Below, one piece after another: positions 53,653 to 61,077 of a DNA stretch of 64,000 nucleotides. This DNA is from Plecoglossus altivelis (taxonomy: Eukaryota; Chordata; Actinopteri; Osmeriformes; Plecoglossidae), in the NCBI GenBank assembly GCA_036571765.1, contig BROE01000003.1, positions 15,017,716 through 15,081,715 of the forward strand, written 5' to 3'. Position 1 is the first letter of the stretch; every line of letters begins with the position of its first letter. The notes beneath the pieces are model-generated. The model was not told the DNA's origin and searched no databases. It was given only the letters and a program-made list of their open reading frames with translations. Made by a program: the position numbers and the translations under genes.

Positions 53653-53831
53653 ATGACCCTGCCTGTGCCGATTCCACAACCCTCGTATTCCCAGGCCAGG
53701 GAGAACCTGGTGAAGGCTATCCCACACAAGATCATCTGTCTGCTGGCCTGTGGAGGGCGGGACTGCCGCTATGAAGGCCCAGCATGCTGGAGGCCCAGTC
53801 AGCAGGTCATCCAGGGACTCTTCTCCTCCTG
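53653..53831 (+). CDS. ptpdc1: ptpdc1 coding exon 1
   Basis: Provisional ATG at 53653 and donor gtgaga at 53832. It encodes PSYSQARENLVKAIPHKI then ICLLACGGRDCRYEGPACW, matching the family from about the Pro-x-Tyr motif. The first 10 residues are not conserved. An acceptor-like tttag at 53631-53635 leaves open a spliced 5' exon. Confidence 0.85.
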
Positions 53832-53886
53832 GTGAGAGAGACAGAGACAGAGACAGAGAGACAGAGAGACAGAGAGACAGAGAGAC

Positions 53887-53985
<99 letters not shown>

Positions 53986-56900
53986 TAGAGCTATGTTATT
54001 GCTGTAAATAAAAGCTCCAACTGTTAAAAACCTTTTTATTCTGTCCTTAGGGTAACGGATGACATTGTGGCCATGACACGCCCCTCCACTCACCTTATCA
54101 ACAAATACCACATCATAGAACAGTTCAAACGGTAAGCCCATCCTTGCTCCAAATCCAGCTGGCTATGCAGGGTCTGTGGCTGTGTCATAACCCTGATCTT
54201 GACGCTGATCTTCCAGGTTAAATATCAAGTCCATCATCAACATGCAGCTTCCAGGGGAGCATGGCTACTGCGGCCCTCCTCTGGATCCTGACAGTGGCTT
54301 TACCTACTCCCCACAGACCTTCATGGAGAATGACAGTACGTTTATACAGCACCCAACTGTGCATCCACAGTCTACACTCTGCTACACTACAATCACTCTC
54401 TAGGTCTGTGTCTTATGTAGGATGTGACAACGTAAAACTAGATTTCTCATTTCAGTCATGTTGAATCATTACATTGCTTACTGGATGCAAACACATGTAT
54501 GCTAACTGTTTGCTTATGTATGCATGTTTGTGTGTGTGTGTGTGTGTGCGTGTGTGTGCGTGTTCCAAGTTTTCTTTTTTAACTTTGGCATGCCAGACTT
54601 CAGCGTGTCATCTCTGGTTGGTATGATGGATGGCGTGAAGGTGCTGGCGTTTGCTGTGACAGAAGGGAAAGTAGCTGTTCACTGCCATGCCGGCCTGGGA
54701 AGGACAGGTGGGTGTGCAGAAACGTGTGTGTGCGGACGTGCATGGAGGGGTCTTGGCTATTTCTAAAGACATGGAGCAAATGTGTGAATCCAGTTGAGTT
54801 GCTGAGACGAACTCTGTGATTGACAGGAGTTCTGATAGCCTGTTACCTGGTCTACACCCTGCGAATTAGCCCTAGTGAAGCTGTCCAGTACGTTCGCATC
54901 AAGCGGCCTCGCTCCATCCAGACCCGTGCTCAGATCAACTTGGTATTCGACTTTGCCCGCCTGCTGGGCACCCATCTGGCCCAGTACCCAGACCTCAGCC
55001 TGCGCCACGGAGCCCACTTCACCCTGCAGCTCTACCTGCACCGCCAGGCTCTCCTGCTGCACGGCCCGGAGGCCCGCACCCTCAGACACTTACCCAAGGT
55101 CATCCCCTCAGCTGCACGCTGGGTGCAAGCGCTGTATAGCTTCCGAAGTAATCCACCAACCCTTCCCAACTGATACACTGACCCATATCTCCTGCTGACT
55201 TGTGATACAGGTGGTGTACCTGCTGTGTCTGCGTCTGTCCTGCCTGGCCCTGGGTCTCCCTGCCCAAGCTGAGGTGCATGCCGAGCTGGAGAGGAAGGCA
55301 GAGGTGCGGGCCCTGGGCTGGGCTGTGAGAGAGACCCTGGTGGCCAAGCAGTACCTGCCCCTGCTGAGGGAGGTCCAGCGGGCCTCTTGGCTGGGCTCTC
55401 GCCTCACATCTGTGTCCTCCTGGGACGAGCCTCTGGGTTTCCTGGAGAGGAAGAGAGAGGTGCTGTTGGACAAACGCAGCTACAGCGACTCTGACCTCAG
55501 CAAGATCGCAGTCAGACAGGTGAGACCGGGTAGGACACTTGTACTTCCTACTACAACCCTGGAATGATGGTAAGACTTTAGCCCGATGGTGATGTTGACT
55601 GTGCTCACGAAGAGCTGTTACTCTGTGATTCTATCCAACTGTTGTTGTCTTCTCATTAGGATCTGGAGCTGGGATCTTACTATGAACCCCTGTCAGGGAC
55701 TGGGAGAGTTTGGTATGGACTAGATCAGATCAAACCCGATCTAAGGCCGGTCAGCCCTGACCCAGCCACGCCATCTGTTGGTCACTGTGACAACACCGAG
55801 CACTCGCAAAGACCTCATCCCCCAGCTGGTAGTGGGGCAAACAACAATGACCAGGCCAAGAAGTCCAAGTGTGCAGCCAAGAAGACAAAGGCTCTGCCAA
55901 AATTCAGCTCCAACATTGAGGTAAACTTGCAGCTACGTTAAAGATAAATGACACACAACAGCGTTGATCGATGAGTGTTTGTGTGTGCATGGTCCTGGCT
56001 AACACTGGCATCCCCCTCAGCTACGCCGGACTCAACGCAAGTCAGGACAGGCTTCTGTGGCTCGCGCTGTTGCCAAGGCAATGGCAGACCAAAACACACC
56101 AAGGGAGACTGTGTTACAGAGGGCAGCTCTGATACAGGTGGTTGCCTTTGGAAACACACCAAGAAGTAGAACCCCAGTGTAGTTAAATAACACTTTCTCA
56201 ACACACCTTTCGATCCACAGCCAGCTCTGGAGAGTCTAACATCTTCAACCACTGTCAATAGGAGGAGCTGAACACCAGTGAGTGTGGATGGGCCCTCCTG
56301 GTGACAGAGTCTGATCCCCAAGTCCTCAGCTGTCTACTGTGGGCCTGGCTGGAGAAACTCAAGGTCAGCAGGCTCTGAACACACAAGCCCAAGATCATGT
56401 CTCCCAATCTGAGTCACGCTCCTCAACAACAGTGGAGATGAATTTGAAGCTGTGATCTAGATCGCAACCAAGTGTTCTTCTTCTCGATCTCTCACAATCT
56501 GTCCATCTGTCCTGTTGTTCGTCAGGACCCTGTTCTGAGTGCAGACGACATCAGTTTGCTGTCTTCAGGAGCCCCATGTACCAACCTTCACGTGCTGCTT
56601 AAGGTAGCTAGCTAGCCACATTCACCTTGGACGTACGTTTCAATAAACTAGAACGTATTCAGCTCTAGTTAAAGCCGGGAGATTGATTCTGTGTGGTTTG
56701 TCTTTTCTCCCTCCAATCTTCCCAGCCTCAACAGCACACCATATCCTGTCTGTTGGGGTGCGTGGGTCAGGTGACCAGTCTGTGTCCACATAGAGAGGAC
56801 GCTGTACTGCGACGTCTGATGCGGGCGCTTGTCAGGGTTAGTGTTCAGCATGCGTGTGACTTGTACACAGAGAGACTTGTGCACTTGTGAGATTGTCATC

Positions 56901-57149
56901 GTCCCCTAGCCTGACTGGGTCATTTCTGCTCAGAAAGACAGGCGTGCGTGAGGTTGAATGTATATTTCAGACCCTGATGTGAAATTATTTTTCTTGGTCC
57001 AACAGCGCTCTCAAGAGGAGCTGGAGAGCCATACAGCCCTGATGAAAATCCTCAAGTGTAATATTAGAGAAACACTCCACTGCAAGAACTTTCTGACACA
57101 TGCTTGCAACAACACTGTTCCATCAGCAAGCACAGTGAAGAAGAAATGA
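53653..57149 (+). CDS. ptpdc1: ptpdc1-like protein tyrosine phosphatase domain-containing protein 1
   Basis: Twelve exons join in phase (53653-53831, 54051-54131, 54217-54335, 54570-54707, 54827-55098, 55211-55519, 55660-55920, 56021-56137, 56262-56363, 56526-56603, 56726-56836, 57006-57149) into 636 residues. Human PTPDC1 is about 750-800, the central linker being shorter here. The N-terminal half is a Cdc14-related dual-specificity phosphatase: LACGGRDCRYEGPACW, then WVTDDIVAMTRPS, the general-acid loop GMPDF with Asp136, and the P-loop HCHAGLGRTG with Cys165 and Arg171. The tail matches the family at WAWLEKLKDPVLSADDI and the C-terminal helices. The active-site residues are intact, so an active enzyme is expected. 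From family knowledge, PTPDC1 is linked to cilium formation or length. The start at 53653 is the first ATG in the open frame, but a 5' exon is possible. Confidence 0.92.
53834..53985. repeat. Compound (GACAGA)n-(GA)n-(GACA)n microsatellite
   Basis: About 150 bases of pure purine/C repeat beginning within the donor sequence of ptpdc1 exon 1. The donor gtgagagag is itself the first repeat unit. The Asp/Arg/Glu/Thr/Gln-rich frames across it are artefacts. Confidence 0.95.
54051..54131 (+). CDS. ptpdc1: ptpdc1 coding exon 2
   Basis: Acceptor ctgtccttag, donor gtaagc. Encodes VTDDIVAMTRPSTHLINKYH and IIEQFK, flanked by split Trp and Arg codons. Confidence 0.93.
54217..54335 (+). CDS. ptpdc1: ptpdc1 coding exon 3
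   Basis: Acceptor gatcttccag, donor gtacgt. Encodes LNIKSIINMQLPGEHGYCGP and then PLDPDSGFTYSPQTFMEND. Confidence 0.93.
54524..54562. repeat. (TG)n microsatellite before ptpdc1 exon 4
   Basis: TG repeats with gc interruptions occupy the position of the polypyrimidine tract just upstream of the ttccaag acceptor. Confidence 0.9.
54570..54707 (+). CDS. ptpdc1: ptpdc1 coding exon 4 (catalytic loop)
   Basis: The acceptor ttccaag follows a (TG)n run, and the donor is gtgggt. It encodes the Asp loop FGMPDFSV and the signature VHCHAGLGRT, carrying Asp136, Cys165 and Arg171. Confidence 0.94.
54827..55098 (+). CDS. ptpdc1: ptpdc1 coding exon 5
   Basis: Acceptor gtgattgacag. Encodes GVLIACYLVYTLRISPSEAV, IKRPRSIQTRAQINL and, at the end, LHGPEARTLRHLPK. 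Family alignment places the donor at gtcatc (55099), a weak match to consensus. Reading through it adds 25 residues, VIPSA to TLPN, before a stop at 55171-55173. Confidence 0.88.
55211..55519 (+). CDS. ptpdc1: ptpdc1 coding exon 6
   Basis: Acceptor cttgtgatacag, donor gtgaga. Encodes VVYLLCLRLSCLALGLPAQA through a basic segment ending SYSDSDLSKIAVRQ, which matches the family motif YSDSDL. The exon is GC-rich. Confidence 0.92.
55660..55920 (+). CDS. ptpdc1: ptpdc1 coding exon 7 (linker)
   Basis: Acceptor cttctcattag, donor gtaaac. 87 codons of low-conservation, Pro/Lys-rich linker (for example KKSKCAAKKTKALPKF). It is in phase 0 on both sides, so skipping would keep the frame. Confidence 0.85.
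56021..56137 (+). CDS. ptpdc1: ptpdc1 coding exon 8
   Basis: Acceptor catccccctcag, donor gtggtt. Encodes LRRTQRKSGQASVARAVAKA then MADQNTPRETVLQRAALIQ. The VARAVAKAMAD stretch resembles the helix before the conserved tail. Confidence 0.85.
56262..56363 (+). CDS. ptpdc1: ptpdc1 coding exon 9
   Basis: Acceptor actgtcaatag, donor gtcagc. Encodes EELNTSECGWALLVTESDP then QVLSCLLWAWLEKLK, aligning to the human segment around SLMWSWVEQLK. Confidence 0.88.
56526..56603 (+). CDS. ptpdc1: ptpdc1 coding exon 10
   Basis: Acceptor ttgttcgtcag, donor gtagct. Encodes DPVLSADDISLLSSGAPC then TNLHVLLK. Phase 0 on both sides. Confidence 0.87.
56726..56836 (+). CDS. ptpdc1: ptpdc1 coding exon 11
   Basis: Acceptor caatcttcccag, donor gttagt (a U at +3, less common). 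Encodes PQQHTISCLLGCVGQV then TSLCPHREDAVLRRLMRALV, matching the family motif QHQTILCVLHCIV. Confidence 0.86.
57006..57149 (+). CDS. ptpdc1: ptpdc1 terminal coding exon 12
   Basis: Acceptor cttggtccaacag, stop TGA at 57147-57149. Encodes RSQEELESHTALMKILKCN then IRETLHCKNFLTHACN and a Lys-rich end, comparable to the short basic C-terminus of human PTPDC1. Confidence 0.85.
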   Translation, partial: RSQEELESHTALMKILKCNIRETLHCKNFLTHACNNTVPSASTVKKK

Positions 57150-57393
57150 TTTCAACACCTGCATCAGTCACGGCATGACTGGCTTGCTTTCTTCGTGCAT
57201 GGCTTAGAAATCACGATAAGGATGTGCTTAGAATTCAAAATAAGGATACGCATATGAGATGCACAAGCGATATTTATTAATAGGCACGTGTTCATTCGTA
57301 TTTTCTATGATAACTGAAAAGTCTGATTTTTTCTCTGTTGCCTAACTCAGATGTCCATATGCCCTGATTGTTGAGTGATCCCAAAATCTTTGT

Positions 57394-57399
57394 ATTAAA
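57394..57399 (+). terminator. Candidate ptpdc1 poly(A) signal ATTAAA
   Basis: A common variant hexamer 245 bases after the ptpdc1 stop, followed by T-rich sequence. A second ATTAAA lies near 57453. No AATAAA is seen between this stop and odf3. Confidence 0.4.
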
Positions 57400-57828
57400 T
57401 ACATTTTTACCTTTAACATGGCTTATGGAGTTTTTAATGTAAACTTGTGATTAAAGTTTAATGCGTATCCATCTTTAAGCGTAGGCGAGTTCAATATTGT
57501 AAGAATGTGTTCCTACAATATAGCTGTAAAGCCAGATCCTAAATTGATCTATTTCTTAGCCCAGGTAGCCAAACTAACTAGGTACACTAGCTGTACATGA
57601 TTGAGAACACTGTAGTTTATCAGAGGTTCGTCTCGGCCAAAAGATAGTCCAGCCGGAGAACTAAAGTAATCCAGGTTTACATTTCATCCGTGACTCCACG
57701 TTTTTTTTTATATAGATCTCAGTATAATACACGTGTGACAAGCATACAAACAGGTTTTTCGCATCGTATGATTGTGTTAATAGTCAACTAGTATCTTTAA
57801 ATGCTTTTGCCTGCCCAGCAAAGTGTCA

Positions 57829-57963
57829 TCTCTATGGAAACGTCGTCATAGTGAGCTAGAGCGCAACCAAGTTTTTAAACAGTCTTGTGTTTGGTCTCTG
57901 TGCACGTGTGGCGTTTCGGGGAAGGGCTTTGGCAACAGAAGAGACTACATCAAATCATTATAG
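57829..57963 (+). promoter_or_regulatory. Putative odf3 promoter and non-coding first exon, with RFX-like half sites
   Basis: The coding start of odf3 is preceded by an acceptor-like tgtgcttatttttag (to 58715), implying an upstream 5' UTR exon. A donor-like tag|gtaggg occurs at 57963/57964, and just before it are ATGGAAAC (57834-57841) and GGCAAC (57931-57936), which resemble halves of the X-box bound by RFX factors in ciliary promoters. The opposite half-sites are poor, so this is tentative. Confidence 0.3.
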
Positions 57964-58722
57964 GTAGGGATTTTAGATTGCGGTAAAGCAATGGGGTAGC
58001 TGTAAAAATGACTCATTGTAAATGCCGCATATGGAATGGCAGCCTGTACTTTATATGGGTTGGTCGTAATATTCAAGTCTCGGAGATAGGCCCATGCGCT
58101 ATGTAGAAAAAAGTGGGCAAAGGTGTTAAACTTCAAACATCCATGACGGGACTTTCATTGCTTTGTTTTGTATTGACCTATTTATAAAATCGATTGATCT
58201 CAATTGCGGCTAAATAAATCATTGCTTAGTATATTGATTTGTTGACAAAGCAGACAGTTTAAAAAACGCTGTTGGAACGATGTCAAGAGTGATTCTATCC
58301 ATCGTTTATGTGCTGGATCGATGAGTAATTGTCTCATAAGGCAAATGTTGATTTTATTGATCCGCGATAGGTGCCAAACTGGGCTAGTTTGGGGTATGGG
58401 TGGATATTTTCCACACAAGCTTACTTAGCAGCCTGTCCGCTGTTGCTAAAACACTTACACGCAACATCAGTTCAGCTGTAGATTGTGACCTGACGCTCGA
58501 CGTCATAAATAAGATAAATGTGTCTAAAAGACATTCATAGAATTAAAGACACTCGACTGACAGTTCAACTCGGAAAAAAGGGTTTGTCTACACATACTTG
58601 GATCTGTTTTATTCTGAGCTTATATATACATTTGAATAACTACAAAATGACTGCTACTTTATTGCTAATAAATATGACTAATTTTAGGACATTCTTTCCA
58701 TGTGCTTATTTTTAGACTAATC

Positions 58723-58834
58723 ATGTCAGGTAGGGATGTTTGGGTTGGGTCCTGGAGACCACACAAGCCGCGAGGCCCCATAGCTGCGTTCTATAGCAGC
58801 CCTGGACCCAAGTATGCTCTTCCAGGGGCCACAG
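58723..58834 (+). CDS. odf3b: odf3b coding exon 1
   Basis: ATG at 58723, chosen because it aligns with the family N-terminus; donor gtacaa. An upstream in-frame ATG at 58702 lies within the presumed intron before the acceptor at 58715. Encodes the first SHIPPO repeat. Confidence 0.93.
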
Positions 58835-59983
58835 GTACAATTATCCAACCCTCATCAGCCTTGTCTTCTGAGAAGATCAACTTCTATTCTCTGTTCTGTA
58901 ACTCCTCGTATGACTCTCTCCTCTCTGTATGTGCTGACAGGTATGAACTTTCATGACCCCAGGAAGCTAAAAGGTGCAGCGTTTAGCTTTGGGACACGCC
59001 ACCGCCAGTTCTCCTCCGACTGCTCCCCCGGCCCAGGTTATCTGGTCCCCTCAAATATCACCAGGGTGGGTCGAGATGGAACGCCTGCTTACTCCCTCTA
59101 CAGCCGACCCAAGGACCTCATGCTATTTCAGACCCCTGGGCCAGGTCAGTACCACAGCGATGCACTCATTCAACTCCATGTACGCGTGCACACACACACA
59201 CACGGCACTCACACACACTCTTTCTCTGCTGTTTCAGGGCGTTACTCCCCAGAGAGGGCAGGGAAGTCAGCCTACTACTCTGCTCCTGCCTACTCGCTTT
59301 CTGCCAGAACCAAAGGATTCCTTAATGACCAGACACCAGGTAACATCCCTGTCTCCTGTCAATGTGGGCCACATTGTGGACCTTAATGCTACCGTAAACA
59401 TAAGCCATTCAAAATAAATGTCCTGAATAGCAGTCTTCCCTTCTCTCAGGACCTGCTGCCTATATGCTGCCCTCTGTGCTCGGGCCAAACACTGTTAACA
59501 AAACCTCAGCTCCAAACTTCTCCCTCCGCGGACGCAGCAAAATTGGCAGCTTCCACGAGGACCTGCAGAAGGTTCGTTTGATCCATTAAAAAAAAAAAAA
59601 CGATCTTGTGGCCTCATGGGGGTTTCAGACTGGAACTGGTGTCAAATTGATGTTGCGTGTCCTGTAGACTCCTGGCCCAGGGACTTATAGAGTGGTGGAC
59701 CCCTGCACCTACAAACACAAGCCTGCTCATTACAGTATGACAGGCCGTAACAGCATGCCTGGAGATACCACCAGGAAACCAGGCCCTGGGGCACACCATC
59801 CTGAGGAGGCAAGTTTCCTTCTAACATGGTTTCTAACTAACTTCCCTGCAAACAACTGGGTACTACTAGCTGCTTATTTTCCATTTGCAGGTGACCTTCA
59901 CAAGGATCAAGGCTCCTAGCTTCTCTTTTGGAATCCGCCACTCTGAGTTTATTGCACCACTTATTGTGGATGTTGCTGAATAA
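58723..59983 (+). CDS. odf3b: odf3/odf3b, outer dense fiber protein 3-like (CIMAP1 family, SHIPPO repeats)
   Basis: Six exons in phase (58723-58834, 58941-59144, 59238-59339, 59450-59571, 59668-59808, 59891-59983) encode 257 residues, the usual family length (about 253-254 in human). The start MSGRDVWVGSWRPHKPRGPI matches ODF3's MTEEVWMGTWRPHRPRGPI. Six Pro-Gly-Pro SHIPPO repeats follow: SSPGPKY, CSPGPGY, QTPGPGRY, QTPGPAAY, KTPGPGTY and KPGPGAH. The C-terminus SFGIRHSEF...PLIVDVAE is also conserved. From family knowledge, these proteins bind microtubules of the sperm tail or axoneme. The last intron is GC-AG. Assignment to ODF3B (CIMAP1B) rather than ODF3 rests mainly on the adjacent rabl2, as on human 22q13.33. 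Confidence 0.94.
58941..59144 (+). CDS. odf3b: odf3b coding exon 2
   Basis: Acceptor gtgctgacag, donor gtcagt. Encodes MNFHDPRKLKGAAFSFGTRH through the CSPGPGYLVP repeat to PAYSLYSRPKDLMLFQTPGP. Confidence 0.95.
59238..59339 (+). CDS. odf3b: odf3b coding exon 3
   Basis: Acceptor gctgtttcag, donor gtaaca. Encodes RYSPERAGKSAYYSAPAYSL and SARTKGFLNDQTP, matching the ODF3 segment APSHSISARTKAF. Confidence 0.95.
59450..59571 (+). CDS. odf3b: odf3b coding exon 4
   Basis: Acceptor cttctctcag, donor gttcgt. Encodes GPAAYMLPSVLGPNTVNK then NFSLRGRSKIGSFHEDLQK, nearly identical to human ODF3. Confidence 0.95.
59668..59808 (+). CDS. odf3b: odf3b coding exon 5 (GC donor)
   Basis: Acceptor tgtcctgtag; the coding sequence ends at gag followed by gcaagt, a GC-type donor otherwise perfect to consensus. 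Encodes TPGPGTYRVVDPCTYKHKP through KPGPGAHHPEE. Confidence 0.92.
59891..59983 (+). CDS. odf3b: odf3b terminal coding exon 6
   Basis: Acceptor tttccatttgcag, stop TAA at 59981-59983. Encodes VTFTRIKAPSFSFGIRHSEF then IAPLIVDVAE, the family C-terminus. Confidence 0.95.
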   Translation: MTFTRIKAPSFSFGIRHSEFIAPLIVDVAE

Positions 59984-60023
59984 GTATCTCTTCATACCCC
60001 TTGCCATGTTCATTTTACCTATG

Positions 60024-60029
60024 AATAAA
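60024..60029 (+). terminator. odf3b poly(A) signal AATAAA
   Basis: Canonical hexamer 40 bases after the odf3b stop, implying a very short 3' UTR. Further AATAAA hexamers at 60454-60459 and 60509-60514 could serve longer isoforms. Confidence 0.7.
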
Positions 60030-60529
60030 TACTGCAGTATCAACAATACTTTGCACTGAAAAATGATGACTTATTCTGATAATCCAGATATCTTGTCTAC
60101 ATTAACAGTGGAGACTTAGTGTTGAAGAGTGCTGCGCCAAGTATTCATACTTGTATGTCAAAGCTGATGTTATGATTGTCTAAAATGACAAGGAAAACCT
60201 AAATCTGTGGACCTTGTTTATTGATATTCATTAATAGATTATGGTTCATTCCTGTAATGAAAAAAGGCAAAAAAGAACCAACACAAGTAACGCATCGTTG
60301 TCAGCTGAAATAAGGTTGTCACTGACAGTATTAAAACCATGGTGACATAACTCGAACAATATTAAATCCGTCAGTAAAACGCTGAGCCCTGGTGTGTCTT
60401 TCGTACAAGAACATTATAACCAATTATGTCCACTAAATTGTATCATTGTAAGCAATAAAGAAAGCAGTTTTTTAATGGCAAATCATCTCTTTGTCTGTTG
60501 TATGTTTCAATAAAACTAGAAAAAATTAT

Positions 60530-60970
60530 TTAAACAGGCAATTTAAAGGACAGACTTGCAAATAGGGGGCCTTTAAAGCGTCTTTTCGTTGCGTAGGAAC
60601 TAGGTAGTTGCTGTTCACAAAACATGTTGCTACTTCAAGTCCAACGACATACATCATCTGTTAATATATTCCACACGTGTAGTAATCTAGGCGTTGTTGT
60701 CACTTCCTAAATTTGGTGTTTTGTACATGTCGTAGTTACTTTACTACGGCAAATTGTCAAAGTTGCTGCCTTAAAGCTTGCCAGTTTGCGAGCTAATCTT
60801 TCAAGTGAGTAGCTAGTTAGCCTGACGTTAGCTAGCAATCGTAATAGCTATCTAACTAGCTATTTTATAGCTATTTCTGACAAATTAGTTAGCTATCTCG
60901 ACTAACCACTGGTTAAAACGGACCAAGGTAAGAGAAAGGACGGCTACGGACAGAACATCTGTCTCAAAGA
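60530..60970 (+). promoter_or_regulatory. rabl2: rabl2 promoter and 5' UTR region
   Basis: The interval between the odf3b poly(A) signals and the rabl2 start. There is no obvious TATA box at a usual place. It has a perfect 6-bp inverted repeat CGTAGT...ACTACG (60731-60748) and a dense cluster of TAGCTA/GTTAGC words at 60809-60899. No clear full RFX X-box is seen. Confidence 0.5.
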
Positions 60971-61077
60971 ATGGCGGGAGACGCCACTAGCATCTCTGAA
61001 TTGGATCAAGAGAAGTATGATGCGGACGAACAACTGAAGATCATCTGTCTTGGAGACAGTGCTGTTGGGAAATCCAA
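60971..61077 (+). CDS. rabl2: rabl2 coding exon 1
   Basis: ATG at 60971, donor gtaagt. Encodes MAGDATSISELDQEKYDADE, QLKIICLGDSAVGKS and two bases of Lys36. Confidence 0.95.

Noticed and set aside
53750..54011. Asp/Arg/Glu/Thr/Gln-rich frames and the - strand 169-codon frame
   Set aside because: They read through the GACAGA/GA/GACA microsatellite in ptpdc1 intron 1.
55099..55173. Continuation of ptpdc1 exon 5 to the stop at 55171-55173 as normal coding sequence
   Set aside because: Family alignment resumes at 55211 with VVYLLCLRL directly after LPK, so this stretch is better read as intron, possibly retained in some transcripts.
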